Assembly: GCA_902602185.1 (NCBI GenBank)
Contig: CACKPV010000003.1
Coordinates: 1 to 64,000, forward strand
DNA length: 64,000 nucleotides
Direction of reading: 5' to 3'
From: an uncultured SAR86 cluster bacterium
GTDB lineage: Bacteria > Pseudomonadota > Gammaproteobacteria > Magnimaribacterales > D2472
Every line of letters starts with the position of its first letter. Positions within the stretch are counted from its first letter, which is position 1. Of this stretch, positions 46,488-56,399 are shown piece by piece. A program made the translations under genes and the position numbers. Under the pieces are notes generated by a model. That model had not been told where the DNA came from and ran no database searches. It was given only the letters and a program-made list of their open reading frames with translations.

Positions 46488-47896
46488 GCGGTTTACAAGC
46501 TGGAATGCCAACGAGTGTCCTTGTCCCCTTCATCATTGGTGAAGTAACTGGTGCAAATGCTGCTTTAGGTGGTGCTCTTCAGAATACATTGCCCCCCGAA
46601 CTTAGTGGTTTAAGAAATGATTCTGGTGGAAGACAAAAATCAAAAGCATTGTTTGGTGAGTTATATTACGAAATTGATGATGTAACAACACTTACAGTCG
46701 GTGCAAGATACGACGAGTACTCAGCAGAATCAACTGAATTCAATTCACTTGCTGATGCGCAGATTGATGGTCAAGTTGCAATGGCTTTCCTTAAAGCTGC
46801 TCAAGGAACAACAGCTCCGGTATTTGACAGAAATACTCCTGCACTTGAAAGAGCATTTGCAGATGGTTCTGATACCTCAGTGAAACTTGCTATTGAAAGA
46901 GAATTTGGTGAGGATGCCATGGCATATCTTTTATATTCAACTGCTGTGAAGCCTGGTGGTAATGCACCTAATGCTTCAGGTTCAGTTGTTTCATATGATG
47001 AATCCACAGTCGATAACATTGAGTTAGGTCTTAGAAGTATCCTTGCTGGTGGTAGATTATTATTTAATACTACTCTGTATCAGCTTGAGACAACAGACGG
47101 ACACTATTCATTTATTATCGATTCAAGTACAACTACTCAGTTGATTGATCACACAACTACTGGTTTTGAGATGCAAATGAAAGCACTTCTTTCAGAGAAT
47201 TCATCTTTGGAGTTCAATTTGCTTTCGACTGATTCTGAAATCGGAGCTGGTGAAGCACTTTTTGATCCATTAAATATTAACGGAGCAACTACTACTATTG
47301 GTGCTCCAGTTGGTGCTGCTGGTCTTGGTAATATGCTTTTATCAAATTGTCTTGCAGCTGGTGGAGATATTGCTACCTGTTCTGCTCAAGTTAATGCTGC
47401 AGTAACTGGTATTGCTGCAAACTTTGGTCCATTGTTTGGACTTGCAAATTTCCAAACAACTGATACAGGTGTTGTAGCTAAATTACTAGGTTCACTTTAT
47501 ACATTGCCTGGTCTTTCGGCTCCTGCTCTTCAAGATCTTGAAGGAAACAGAATGCCTGGTGCTATCGAGACTGATCTAACTATTGCTTATAATCACTCCT
47601 TTGCCCTAAGTGCAGGTGCTTTAGATGTGAGAGCAACTTATGTTAATAAGTCTGGTACATATGCAGATATCTTTAACACTGATAGATACAAAGTACCACC
47701 ATCACAAGTCTTTGACTTGCTAACAACTTATACTCCAAATGACGGAGACTGGTATGTTGGTGGATATGTTAAGAATATTGGTAACAAACGTCATCTCACC
47801 AGTATTCAACAAGGTAGTGTTCTTCAAGGTGGTGTATTACATGCAACCTTCACACAACCAAGAACTTACGGTGTTAGATTTGGTATAAATTTCTAA
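46442..47896 (+). pseudogene. C-terminal fragment of a TonB-dependent receptor (no signal peptide or plug domain)
   Basis: Beta-barrel sequence with terminal TYGVRFGINF; frame remains open upstream of 46505 (YGGFGFWNLLFANAVGGLQAG) into the lysS junction. Confidence 0.85.
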
Positions 47897-47910
47897 AACG
47901 CATGTTTTTA

Positions 47911-47943
47911 AAAAAACCCAGCTTTATGCTGGGTTTTTTTTTA
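47911..47943 (+). terminator. Rho-independent terminator after the TonB receptor fragment
   Basis: AAAACCCAGC-TTTAT-GCTGGGTTTTTTTTT. Confidence 0.92.
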
Positions 47944-47955
47944 TATAATGAATTG

Positions 47956-48315
47956 ATGTTTTTCAAGTTGTTAATTCTCATTTTATTCATGTCAAATGCA
48001 TATACTGAGATAATTGAGATCAAGGATACTAATGCTATCAATAACCTTGGTGAACTTAGAAAAGTCTGTGGCAAAGTAAGATCTACACACATGAGTAGCT
48101 CACCCTCTAAACAAGTCTATTTAAATTTTGGAAGAAAATATCCTAATCATGTCTTCACAGGATTAATTTGGTATGGTTCAAATAAAGGAAATTTTACTCA
48201 TAGACCTGATCGATTTTATCTCAATAAACAAATCTGTGTTTCAGGTGTCATAACCCAATATCGAGGTATTCCTCAAATCCAAATAGATTTTGAAGAGCAA
48301 ATTGAAATTCAATAG
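47956..48315 (+). CDS. Small exported protein with OB-fold-like C-terminus
   Basis: Signal-peptide-like MFFKLLILILFMSNAYT, then VCGKVRSTHMSSSPSKQVYLNFGRKYPNHVFTGLIW...ICVSGVITQYRGIPQIQI. Start moved downstream of the terminator. Confidence 0.65.
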   Translation: MFFKLLILILFMSNAYTEIIEIKDTNAINNLGELRKVCGKVRSTHMSSSPSKQVYLNFGRKYPNHVFTGLIWYGSNKGNFTHRPDRFYLNKQICVSGVITQYRGIPQIQIDFEEQIEIQ

Positions 48316-48317
48316 TT

Positions 48318-49013
48318 CTAGATACTGATTACTGGAAATTCAGTGTGAGAGATTTCATTATCGTGTAATTTGATATGAAAGGTATTTTTATCATCCCCAA
48401 AGTTTATAGCATGCATAATTTGATCATTTTTAATATGCAATGCGCAGTTTCCCTCAATTCCAATACAGTCCTTTATTAGATGCTGTTCAAGTATTTTTTT
48501 TACATAAGGTATTCTATTTGGCTCTTCATCATAATGTGGACAGCAAACTCCTTCGACAAAACCTAAACAATCAATAATTGCTAGATCATGCGCCCATGAA
48601 TCAGAAATACCCTTTTCAAACCAACAGATTGCTCCAGCACTCACTCCACACATTATTACACCATTGAGATATGCTTCTTTTAAGATGACATCTAGTCCCC
48701 AATCTTTCCAAACAGCCAACATACTCTTGGTATTTCCTCCACCAACAAAAATTATGTCCTGATTGGCAATGTGACTTTCAAGATCAATAGTTCTTTTAAA
48801 AAAATCTACGTGTGTCGCATTACAACCTAATTGTGTGAAGACTGAATAAAAATTAACTTTATAGGCATCATTGTCTCCAGTTGCTGTAGGTATAAAGCAT
48901 ACATTTGGATTATCATTCCTAGCTAGGGAAATAATATGTTTTTCTATTTTAAGGTTGCCAAGTGAGCGACCAAAACCTCCTCCTCCAATTGCAATAATAT
49001 TTCTATCCACCAT
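48318..49013 (-). CDS. Peptidase E / S51 family peptidase
   Basis: IAIGGGGFG, FVGGGNTKSML, MCGVSAGAICWFE nucleophile elbow. Confidence 0.9.
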   Translation of the reverse strand: MVDRNIIAIGGGGFGRSLGNLKIEKHIISLARNDNPNVCFIPTATGDNDAYKVNFYSVFTQLGCNATHVDFFKRTIDLESHIANQDIIFVGGGNTKSMLAVWKDWGLDVILKEAYLNGVIMCGVSAGAICWFEKGISDSWAHDLAIIDCLGFVEGVCCPHYDEEPNRIPYVKKILEQHLIKDCIGIEGNCALHIKNDQIMHAINFGDDKNTFHIKLHDNEISHTEFPVISI

Positions 49014-49710
49014 TTTTTTCCTTAAATTTCATATTTAAATAATTAGAGAGTCTGATTCTCCATTTTTGAGTATATAACTCAAATTCATCCTCGGGGATAA
49101 CAAAAACCTTATGCAAATAAAGTCTATCAACCATTAATACGACAAGTTGTTTTATATTGGTATTAAATGCTTTGTTATGAGCGTTTGCATAGGCTACACA
49201 TTGTAAAAAATAATCTTCAATCCACTCCTTTTTTTTCATTTTTCTAGAGGTTTTAAAATCAATAATAGATTCTTTATTATTATATATACCTATGCAGTCA
49301 GCAGTTCCTGCATAAAAGTCATCCATGACTAAGCTAACTTCGAGACCCCACACTTCGTTAATCTTAGGCAAGCAGTGATCCATCATAGTTTGGGTCATTT
49401 TTCTTGCAACACGACCATCATCTGTATCAGGAAAAGTATCCCATTCATGGCCATGATAAAAAGCTTCTACAGCTTCATGAACCATAGTCCCAATATCAGT
49501 ACTTTGCTTTGTAATTCTGTTAGCCTCTTCATGCCCTACTCGTCTCTTCCAGTTTTCTAGTTGCTCTTTAGATTCAGGAGGTTTAGTTTCTGCAAGAATT
49601 GTTGTCACTGATGCAACTGGGTTACCGTTTGAATCTAAATAAAAACGATTGCCATCTATCTCCTTTCTTTGATGTTGAACATATGAATATTTATCTTTAA
49701 TTAGGGTCAT
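49003..49710 (-). CDS. PD-(D/E)XK exonuclease (RecB/MGME1-like, phage-type)
   Basis: GTMVHEAVEAF, YAGTADCIG...SIIDFKTSRK, QCVAYANAHN core motifs. Confidence 0.75.
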   Translation of the reverse strand: MTLIKDKYSYVQHQRKEIDGNRFYLDSNGNPVASVTTILAETKPPESKEQLENWKRRVGHEEANRITKQSTDIGTMVHEAVEAFYHGHEWDTFPDTDDGRVARKMTQTMMDHCLPKINEVWGLEVSLVMDDFYAGTADCIGIYNNKESIIDFKTSRKMKKKEWIEDYFLQCVAYANAHNKAFNTNIKQLVVLMVDRLYLHKVFVIPEDEFELYTQKWRIRLSNYLNMKFKEKNGG

Positions 49711-51658
49711 TTAAAAGCTCTTGTAATGGTGAAAGATATTCTGCATAGTTTTCCCAATAATTCATTCCTGATTTATAGATTGGTTGTCTAACCTGTTGGG
49801 CACTTGGTGTTTTAACCGGTCTTGATGAATTGTAAAACTCAAGACAGTCTTGTTCAAATGGAAGTCCACAATAATCAATTATTTGCCGAATGGTTGTTTC
49901 AGTATTTCCAATAACATTTTTATATTCAACAGTAAGAATTTCTCCTGGATAAATCTTGTGCCAGTGATCCATAGCATTGATGTAATCATTATAATAATGT
50001 GCTAAATCACTCAGACTATATGTGAATAATTGCCCTCTCGCAAAGAATTGTTTAAAGCAACTAAAGCATGTATCCATTGAACTTCTTCGTGTATCAATTA
50101 TTTTTGCATTGGGTAATATTGTTTTTATTAATCCGATATGAATAAAATTATTAGGCATTTTATCAATAAAGAAAGGAGCTTTTTGTCGCGACCATCTAGT
50201 AGAGTCGATATACTTTTTCCCTAAATTCTTAATGTCATTTTTTGGGAGTTGGAGAAGAGTTTCTGGATACCCTTTTTCATCCATTGCATTAAGATCTGCA
50301 GCAGCTTTGATAATATTAGGAAGTTCTTGAGTTCCATCAACTAGGGAATGCGCAGAAATAATTTGATCAACTAAAGTAGATCCTGACCTTGGCATTCCTA
50401 AAACAAATATGGGATCAATTGAATCAAATCCACTTTCTTTTAACTCTTGAGCAAGTTCTTTTTGAAAAAAATTAAGGGTCTTTTTAGTTTTTTCACTGTT
50501 ATCCTTTGCAGAATACTTTACTGTGTCATGCTTTAACTTATTTCCTTTATCATAATAATGAAATGATTGTCTGAAATCTTTTTTTGATTCAAATGCTTTA
50601 CCCAAAGCAAAATACATTTGGATTTTTTCAAGATCTGCAATCTCATCATTCAATGTCTTTTGCATATTTGAGATTTCATGATCAGAAAATCTATAAGTTT
50701 TTAGATTTGCTAGGCTCCAATATGATTCTCCAGAAAGGCTGTTTTGTTCAATCGTCTTATGATAAGACTTAATAGATTTATCTATTTCTCCTAATGTTTT
50801 GTAGACATGGCCCAAACTCAAATGTACTCGAGGACTGTCGGGTTTAAAATCAATTGCTTTTAGATAAGCTGACACAGCCGCATCATAGTCTGCAAGTTTT
50901 GTTAAAACAGTGCCATATTCTGCCCAAATTAGTGCATTTTCAGGATTTAATGCCAAAATATTAGCAAATGATTGTTTTGCTTTATCTAACTGCCCAGTAA
51001 CACTATAAACCTGTGCAAGATTTGCCCATAATAAATTATAAGTTGGAGCCATTTTAAGAGCTTTTGTTAAAACTGCTTCGGCAATATCATGGTTACCCGA
51101 TTTGAAAGCAAGAATTCCCATAAACCTCAAGGCATCAATATTATTTGGATCTTTTTGAAGAATCTCTTTAAAGACATCCTCGGCTTTTCGGAATCTTTTA
51201 GCATGTAAATGTCTCAATCCTTTGTATAGTTGTTGATATTCTTTATTCTGCTCAAAGAATTTTTGAATTTCGATATCTGCATCCTCCATTCGATTCTCCT
51301 GAACTAAAAGGTTAGACAGATATTTAACATCTTTGATATCTGGATTTTTTTTTATTAATAATCTTAAAAGATCGATTGCTTCTAAATTTCTTCCAAGAAA
51401 CTCCAAAGTTTTTATCTTTAATCTTATTAAAACAAGGTTATCTTGATTTACACCCAAACCATCGTTAATATAAATGAGAGCTTTTTTTGGATTATTTAGT
51501 TTTATATAACACTGAATTATCAAAAAAATAGAATTTAATTCATTGGGAAATATCTTAATTATTTCTTCCAATTGATTAATTGAAGACTGATAGTCTTTTT
51601 TTTCAAAAAAAACATTTGCGTTCTGATATGCTATCTGTAGATTATTTTTTTCACTCAT
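49697..51658 (-). CDS. TPR-repeat protein with C-terminal sulfotransferase domain
   Basis: N-terminal TPR array; C-terminal PAPS-like FVLGMPRSGSTLVDQIISAH and IDTRRSSMDTCFSCFKQ. Confidence 0.9.
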   Translation of the reverse strand: MSEKNNLQIAYQNANVFFEKKDYQSSINQLEEIIKIFPNELNSIFLIIQCYIKLNNPKKALIYINDGLGVNQDNLVLIRLKIKTLEFLGRNLEAIDLLRLLIKKNPDIKDVKYLSNLLVQENRMEDADIEIQKFFEQNKEYQQLYKGLRHLHAKRFRKAEDVFKEILQKDPNNIDALRFMGILAFKSGNHDIAEAVLTKALKMAPTYNLLWANLAQVYSVTGQLDKAKQSFANILALNPENALIWAEYGTVLTKLADYDAAVSAYLKAIDFKPDSPRVHLSLGHVYKTLGEIDKSIKSYHKTIEQNSLSGESYWSLANLKTYRFSDHEISNMQKTLNDEIADLEKIQMYFALGKAFESKKDFRQSFHYYDKGNKLKHDTVKYSAKDNSEKTKKTLNFFQKELAQELKESGFDSIDPIFVLGMPRSGSTLVDQIISAHSLVDGTQELPNIIKAAADLNAMDEKGYPETLLQLPKNDIKNLGKKYIDSTRWSRQKAPFFIDKMPNNFIHIGLIKTILPNAKIIDTRRSSMDTCFSCFKQFFARGQLFTYSLSDLAHYYNDYINAMDHWHKIYPGEILTVEYKNVIGNTETTIRQIIDYCGLPFEQDCLEFYNSSRPVKTPSAQQVRQPIYKSGMNYWENYAEYLSPLQELLNDPN

Positions 51659-51661
51659 GTA

Positions 51662-53155
51662 ATGAACAATCTTTTTAATAACAAAGACATAAACTTATCT
51701 TTGATAGGTATTCCCATTTTACTCTCAATTTCAATTTGTTTATATGTATTTTCAGATGTTACACAATCAATTAAGGTTTTAAAGTCAATCTATGAGAATG
51801 CTGCTTTACAACTTGAAAATGTCTTTGAAATTGGAGGATTTTTAATTTTTGTGTTCTTAGTTTTAATTTCTTTAATGCCAACTGCTAGCAAAAAAATTAA
51901 TATTGCAGATCGTCCTAAATTCAATAATATTGCCTGGTGTGGAATGATGTTTGCTGCTGGAATGGGAGCATCAATTTTATTTTTGTCACCTTTAGAATGG
52001 GCACATACTTACAATGCTTCTCCCTTTTTATTAGAATCTTCTGATCCACTATTATCGAAATATAGTCAATCATATCCTTTGTTTCATTGGGGGTTCATTG
52101 GTTGGGCTATATTTGCTTTACCAGCAGCTGCTTTTGCGTTTGGTTTATTAAATAAATCAGATATGCCTTTAACAATAAGTGCTTTATTGATTAAAGAATC
52201 AACTCCAATAAAAAAAATCATAAAAGTTTTAATTGATATGACCTGTATTCTTGCAATCCTTGCCGGAGCAGGAGTTGGGATGGGAGTAGCCTTCCCAATG
52301 ATTGCGGAATTGCTGTCATATCTCTTTGGATTTTCAAATAATTATTTATTCGAATTGTTTATCCTTCTAATATGCCTGTCTATTTTTGGTACTAGTGTTT
52401 ATCTTGGTTTATCTCAGGGAATAAAAAGGTTGAGTAATATCAATATTTTTTTAGTATCTGCTCTTCTTTTAACCGTTTTTATTGTTGGCCCTACAGCCTT
52501 CATAATAAAAAATGCTTTATCCTCATCAACTTTTATGATGACTCAATTCATTGAAATGAGTTTTCAATCAACCAGTAAATTTGCTCAATCATGGACTGTA
52601 TTTTATTGGGCTTGGTGGATGGCCCTTGCTCCTTTTATTGGAACTTTCTTAATTCAAATATCGAATGGAAAAACTATTAGACAACTTATTCTGGGGACAA
52701 TATTTATTGGCTCATTTGCTTCATTTATGCATTTTTATGTATTAGGCGGTTTGACTTCATTTTTTTTTGAAGAAGGAATTATGGATGTACCTTCACTAGT
52801 CAAGAATAATCCTAATGAAGTAATAATTTTGCAAATGCTTAAAGAACTCCCACTAAGCTCTATATTAATAGGAATGTATGCATTAATAGCTATCATATTT
52901 GTGTGTACCACTTACGATTCATGCTCTTATGTATTGGCATCAATTGCAACAAATAAAAGTAGCAAACAACCACCAAAGGTTTTAAGGTTAATTTTTGCCG
53001 GAATTTTAGTTATCCAACCTGGGATAATCATGTTTCTTGAAGGAATTGATAGCATAAAATATATTTTAGTGATTTCATCGATTCCCTTACTTTTTGTTTT
53101 TATAGTGTTAATTTTAAATATGATTATCAATGTTTATAGAAACCAAATCAGCTGA
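51662..53155 (+). CDS. BCCT family transporter
   Basis: AAGMGASILFLSPLEWA, SWTVFYWAWWMALAPFIGTFLIQISNGKTIRQ. Confidence 0.9.
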   Translation: MNNLFNNKDINLSLIGIPILLSISICLYVFSDVTQSIKVLKSIYENAALQLENVFEIGGFLIFVFLVLISLMPTASKKINIADRPKFNNIAWCGMMFAAGMGASILFLSPLEWAHTYNASPFLLESSDPLLSKYSQSYPLFHWGFIGWAIFALPAAAFAFGLLNKSDMPLTISALLIKESTPIKKIIKVLIDMTCILAILAGAGVGMGVAFPMIAELLSYLFGFSNNYLFELFILLICLSIFGTSVYLGLSQGIKRLSNINIFLVSALLLTVFIVGPTAFIIKNALSSSTFMMTQFIEMSFQSTSKFAQSWTVFYWAWWMALAPFIGTFLIQISNGKTIRQLILGTIFIGSFASFMHFYVLGGLTSFFFEEGIMDVPSLVKNNPNEVIILQMLKELPLSSILIGMYALIAIIFVCTTYDSCSYVLASIATNKSSKQPPKVLRLIFAGILVIQPGIIMFLEGIDSIKYILVISSIPLLFVFIVLILNMIINVYRNQIS

Positions 53156-54011
53156 AGCCTTTTGTTTCAATCTTAATTCAATTGATATGTCAAAGGACAC
53201 AGTATTGTTTATTGCTGGTGCTGGTATGGATCATAGAATTGTAAGAAATATTGAAATAGATAAAGAAATATTCAACCCTATCATCAGTATTGATCTTCCA
53301 GGGCATGGTAATTCACCACCCAAAGAGATTTCTAGTATTGAATCATATGGAGATTTCATCTGTGAAGTAGTTAGTGAGTTGAATCTTAAAAACTTTCATA
53401 TTTGTGGACATAGCATGGGTGGTTTGATTGCTCTAAATATTGCATCCAATAATTTATCAGGACAAAAATCTACTTCTTTAATAAATTGTTTATATCCATT
53501 ATTTGTTGGATCAGCTTTGTTAGATGACTCGATTAGAAATCTTGATGCAGCAACAGAGTTTATGACTAAGTATGGTGTTCATAAAATACCATCAAAAAGT
53601 AGTAGTACTAAGAGTTTTGGGGTTTTAGGGAGTAGTTTTTATAAGAAAAATGATGGTTTAGTAAATTCACCATATGGTTCCAAGAAGATAAAAAATAATC
53701 CTGATGAAGAAGTAAATCTTTTTCCATTGAAGAAATTATTTAATCAAGTCACCAAAAAGATTATGTTTGTTGATTTGAATGCATGTAAAAAATATAGAAT
53801 GGATACAAAAGAGTTGAAAAAGATAGATAACTTAGTCCTCCTAGCTGGTGAACATGATAAGTTAGCTCCTTTAGAAAAAATTATGGAAATGGAATCTTTA
53901 TTTAAAGAATGCAAGATAAAAAAAATGGAAAATGTAGGACATTTTCCATTTTTTGAAGATCCAAAAGGATTTAGTAAAAGTTTAAATACTATACTTAAAA
54001 CTTATATCTAA
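53130..54011 (+). CDS. Alpha/beta hydrolase
   Basis: DLPGHGNSPP, CGHSMGGLIAL nucleophile elbow, GEHDKLAP, VGHFPFFEDP. Confidence 0.9.
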   Translation: MFIETKSAEAFCFNLNSIDMSKDTVLFIAGAGMDHRIVRNIEIDKEIFNPIISIDLPGHGNSPPKEISSIESYGDFICEVVSELNLKNFHICGHSMGGLIALNIASNNLSGQKSTSLINCLYPLFVGSALLDDSIRNLDAATEFMTKYGVHKIPSKSSSTKSFGVLGSSFYKKNDGLVNSPYGSKKIKNNPDEEVNLFPLKKLFNQVTKKIMFVDLNACKKYRMDTKELKKIDNLVLLAGEHDKLAPLEKIMEMESLFKECKIKKMENVGHFPFFEDPKGFSKSLNTILKTYI

Positions 54012-56346
54012 CTCTTACTCCAATAACTCTTGGTTGACCACTAGTTTTTCTATACTCACTAAAGTCATCGTAAAGACCTAAAACAGGATCAGTGTCGTTA
54101 ACATTTCTTATAAACAACTCTGCAGTTGTTCCTGACTGAAAATCAACTCCAAGTCTTGTATTCATTAAAGAATAAGAAGGCATGGACAAAGAGTTGCCAT
54201 CATCTGCCCATCGATCACCTGTGTAGTTATAGTCCAAACCAAAGTAAGCAGGAAGACCGGCAATTACAAAATCCTTATCCAGAGTTATAACTAATCTTTT
54301 CTCAGGAACATAAGCCAACCTATTTCCCTTTGAAGCTACTAAGTCTCCGCCTATATCAAAGGTATCATTATCCACAGTAGGGTCATTGAAATTTGCAAGT
54401 ATTGACATACTCATTGAGTCAGATAAATTGAAATAAGATTCAATTTCAGCACCTTGAATAGTTGCCTCACCCACATTATCAACATAAGCAACAGTTAGAT
54501 AATCATAAACATATCGTGTTGCTTGATAATCTTCCCAATTCATTGAATAGAAAAGTCCATTTAAGACAACATCACCATCAGCTAGGGTTGATTTAAAACC
54601 TACTTCCATATTTTTTAATAAATCAGATGTATAGGTATCTGGAACCAACTCAGCAGTGTTGCCAGTTGTTCTATTAATCCCACTGGGTCTAAAACCCTCA
54701 GAGTAGGTTGCATAGAGCATAAGATTATCACTTGGTCGATGAGCAATGTTAAATCTTGGAGCAACACCCTCATCACCAAAATTATAAGATTCCGTCCTAC
54801 CAACAAATCCTAAGTTTGGATCAGTCTGTGCATACCCAAAATAGCCGTCAGTAGCATGAAAATTATTTTTAGTATCATATTTTCTAAAGCCGACTGTTAG
54901 GTCAGTTTTATCACTTGCAGGAATTGTAACTTCACCAAATATAGCTTTCTGTTCATCTTCTCTGACATTATCTTGTCCCCACCAACGGTTATCGACAACG
55001 GTTAAAGAAGGTGATAATTGACCAAGAAAATCATAGAAAGTCTGATATTCATGATCATTTGTTTCAAAGAATGCACCTAAAATCCATTGATATCCTGAAT
55101 CAGTGGTTGATTGGATTCTAAACTCATTACTATTTCTTTTGAAATCATCAAATTGTGTATAGAAAACTCTAGGATCTGTTGAAGCATAATAATCATAGTC
55201 ATAATAATATGCAGCATAGTAATCGTACCCAAAATAATAAACATATTGTGTGTAGTCATAAGTGTAAGCAATATCTCTGTCAAACATTGAACTAGTAAAA
55301 GTAAAATCAATACTTTCAGTTAATGATCCAGACATTGTCAGTGATGCCTGAGAAAATTCATCATCAAAAGTCTCAGGCGTATATCTTGAAACTTTTCTTG
55401 CTCCCTCATTGATGTCAGCTTCCCAAGAACCATCGGAATGATAATCTTGCTCAAGGAATGACAAATCAAAAGTAATACCATTTTCTGTTTCAGTAGCAAA
55501 ACGTACTCTATATCCTGACTTGTCACTAGAGTTGTAGTCTTCTCTCAGATCAATATAGTCAGCATTTGAATGAGTGCCTAAATAGGTGAAGTTTTGAGTT
55601 GTTGCCACATTGTCTAACCATCCTCCAGTATGCAGGTCATATGCACTTATTCTCACAGCAGATCTATCACCTAAAGGAAGATTGACAAATGATTCAAAAG
55701 ATCTATCCGAATCACCATCATGGATATCACCATATTCAACATCCACACCAAATTCTGTTCCATCCACACTTGGTTTTTTGGTAATGATCTTAACAGTACC
55801 TGCTTGAGAGGAAGATCCATAAAGTGTGCCTTGAGGCCCTGTAAGAATTTCTACTCTTTCAATATCATAAATATGGAGGTCGGGGTTACCACCAATTGTA
55901 GATAGAGGTTGATCATCTATATATAGAGCAGTTGAAGCTTGTGCTCCTGCCCTATTCCCAAATCCACCATCGGAAACACCTCTGGCATAGAAATAAGAAT
56001 TTCCACTTCCACTGTCATCAACAATCAGAGAAGGTGATAAATTAGCAATATCACGAAAATCCTTAACATTCTTTGCTTCAAGTTGTTCTGAAGTAATAGC
56101 TTGGACACTTAAAGGTAAGTCTTGAGCATTAGATTCTCTTTTAGTGGCAGTGACTACAACCTCCTCAACACCCTCATCTTCTTGCGCAATGAGTTTTGTG
56201 GGTTGGGAAAAACCAAGACCAATTGCTAATGCACCTAAATATGACATCGCAAAGCGGTTTTCAGCAAAAATTTCCTGAAGAAGCTTGGTTAAAGGATCAA
56301 CCTTTTTATGAAACAGTGGTTTTAATACGATTTTTTTATTTTTCAA
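53995..56346 (-). CDS. TonB-dependent receptor (likely TTG start at 56346; alternative 56361)
   Basis: EEVVVTATKRESNAQDLPLSVQAIT TonB box/plug, IERVEILTGPQGTLYGSSSQAGTVKIITKKP, terminal VRVRYKF. Confidence 0.93.
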   Translation of the reverse strand: MKNKKIVLKPLFHKKVDPLTKLLQEIFAENRFAMSYLGALAIGLGFSQPTKLIAQEDEGVEEVVVTATKRESNAQDLPLSVQAITSEQLEAKNVKDFRDIANLSPSLIVDDSGSGNSYFYARGVSDGGFGNRAGAQASTALYIDDQPLSTIGGNPDLHIYDIERVEILTGPQGTLYGSSSQAGTVKIITKKPSVDGTEFGVDVEYGDIHDGDSDRSFESFVNLPLGDRSAVRISAYDLHTGGWLDNVATTQNFTYLGTHSNADYIDLREDYNSSDKSGYRVRFATETENGITFDLSFLEQDYHSDGSWEADINEGARKVSRYTPETFDDEFSQASLTMSGSLTESIDFTFTSSMFDRDIAYTYDYTQYVYYFGYDYYAAYYYDYDYYASTDPRVFYTQFDDFKRNSNEFRIQSTTDSGYQWILGAFFETNDHEYQTFYDFLGQLSPSLTVVDNRWWGQDNVREDEQKAIFGEVTIPASDKTDLTVGFRKYDTKNNFHATDGYFGYAQTDPNLGFVGRTESYNFGDEGVAPRFNIAHRPSDNLMLYATYSEGFRPSGINRTTGNTAELVPDTYTSDLLKNMEVGFKSTLADGDVVLNGLFYSMNWEDYQATRYVYDYLTVAYVDNVGEATIQGAEIESYFNLSDSMSMSILANFNDPTVDNDTFDIGGDLVASKGNRLAYVPEKRLVITLDKDFVIAGLPAYFGLDYNYTGDRWADDGNSLSMPSYSLMNTRLGVDFQSGTTAELFIRNVNDTDPVLGLYDDFSEYRKTSGQPRVIGVRVRYKF

Positions 56347-56377
56347 TTTAATTCCCCTCAATAATTAGAACATACTT

Positions 56378-56399
56378 AATCATGCAAAAATGCATGATT
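56378..56399. promoter_or_regulatory. Perfect inverted repeat upstream of the TonB receptor gene
   Basis: AATCATGCA-AAAA-TGCATGATT. Confidence 0.6.

Noticed and set aside
47902-47955. N-terminal extension of the small OB-fold-like protein
   Set aside because: It would translate through the terminator hairpin; ATG at 47956 gives a signal-peptide-like start.
55077-55526. Minus-strand short ORFs within the TonB receptor
   Set aside because: Alternative-frame shadows of the low-complexity Tyr/Asp-rich receptor region.
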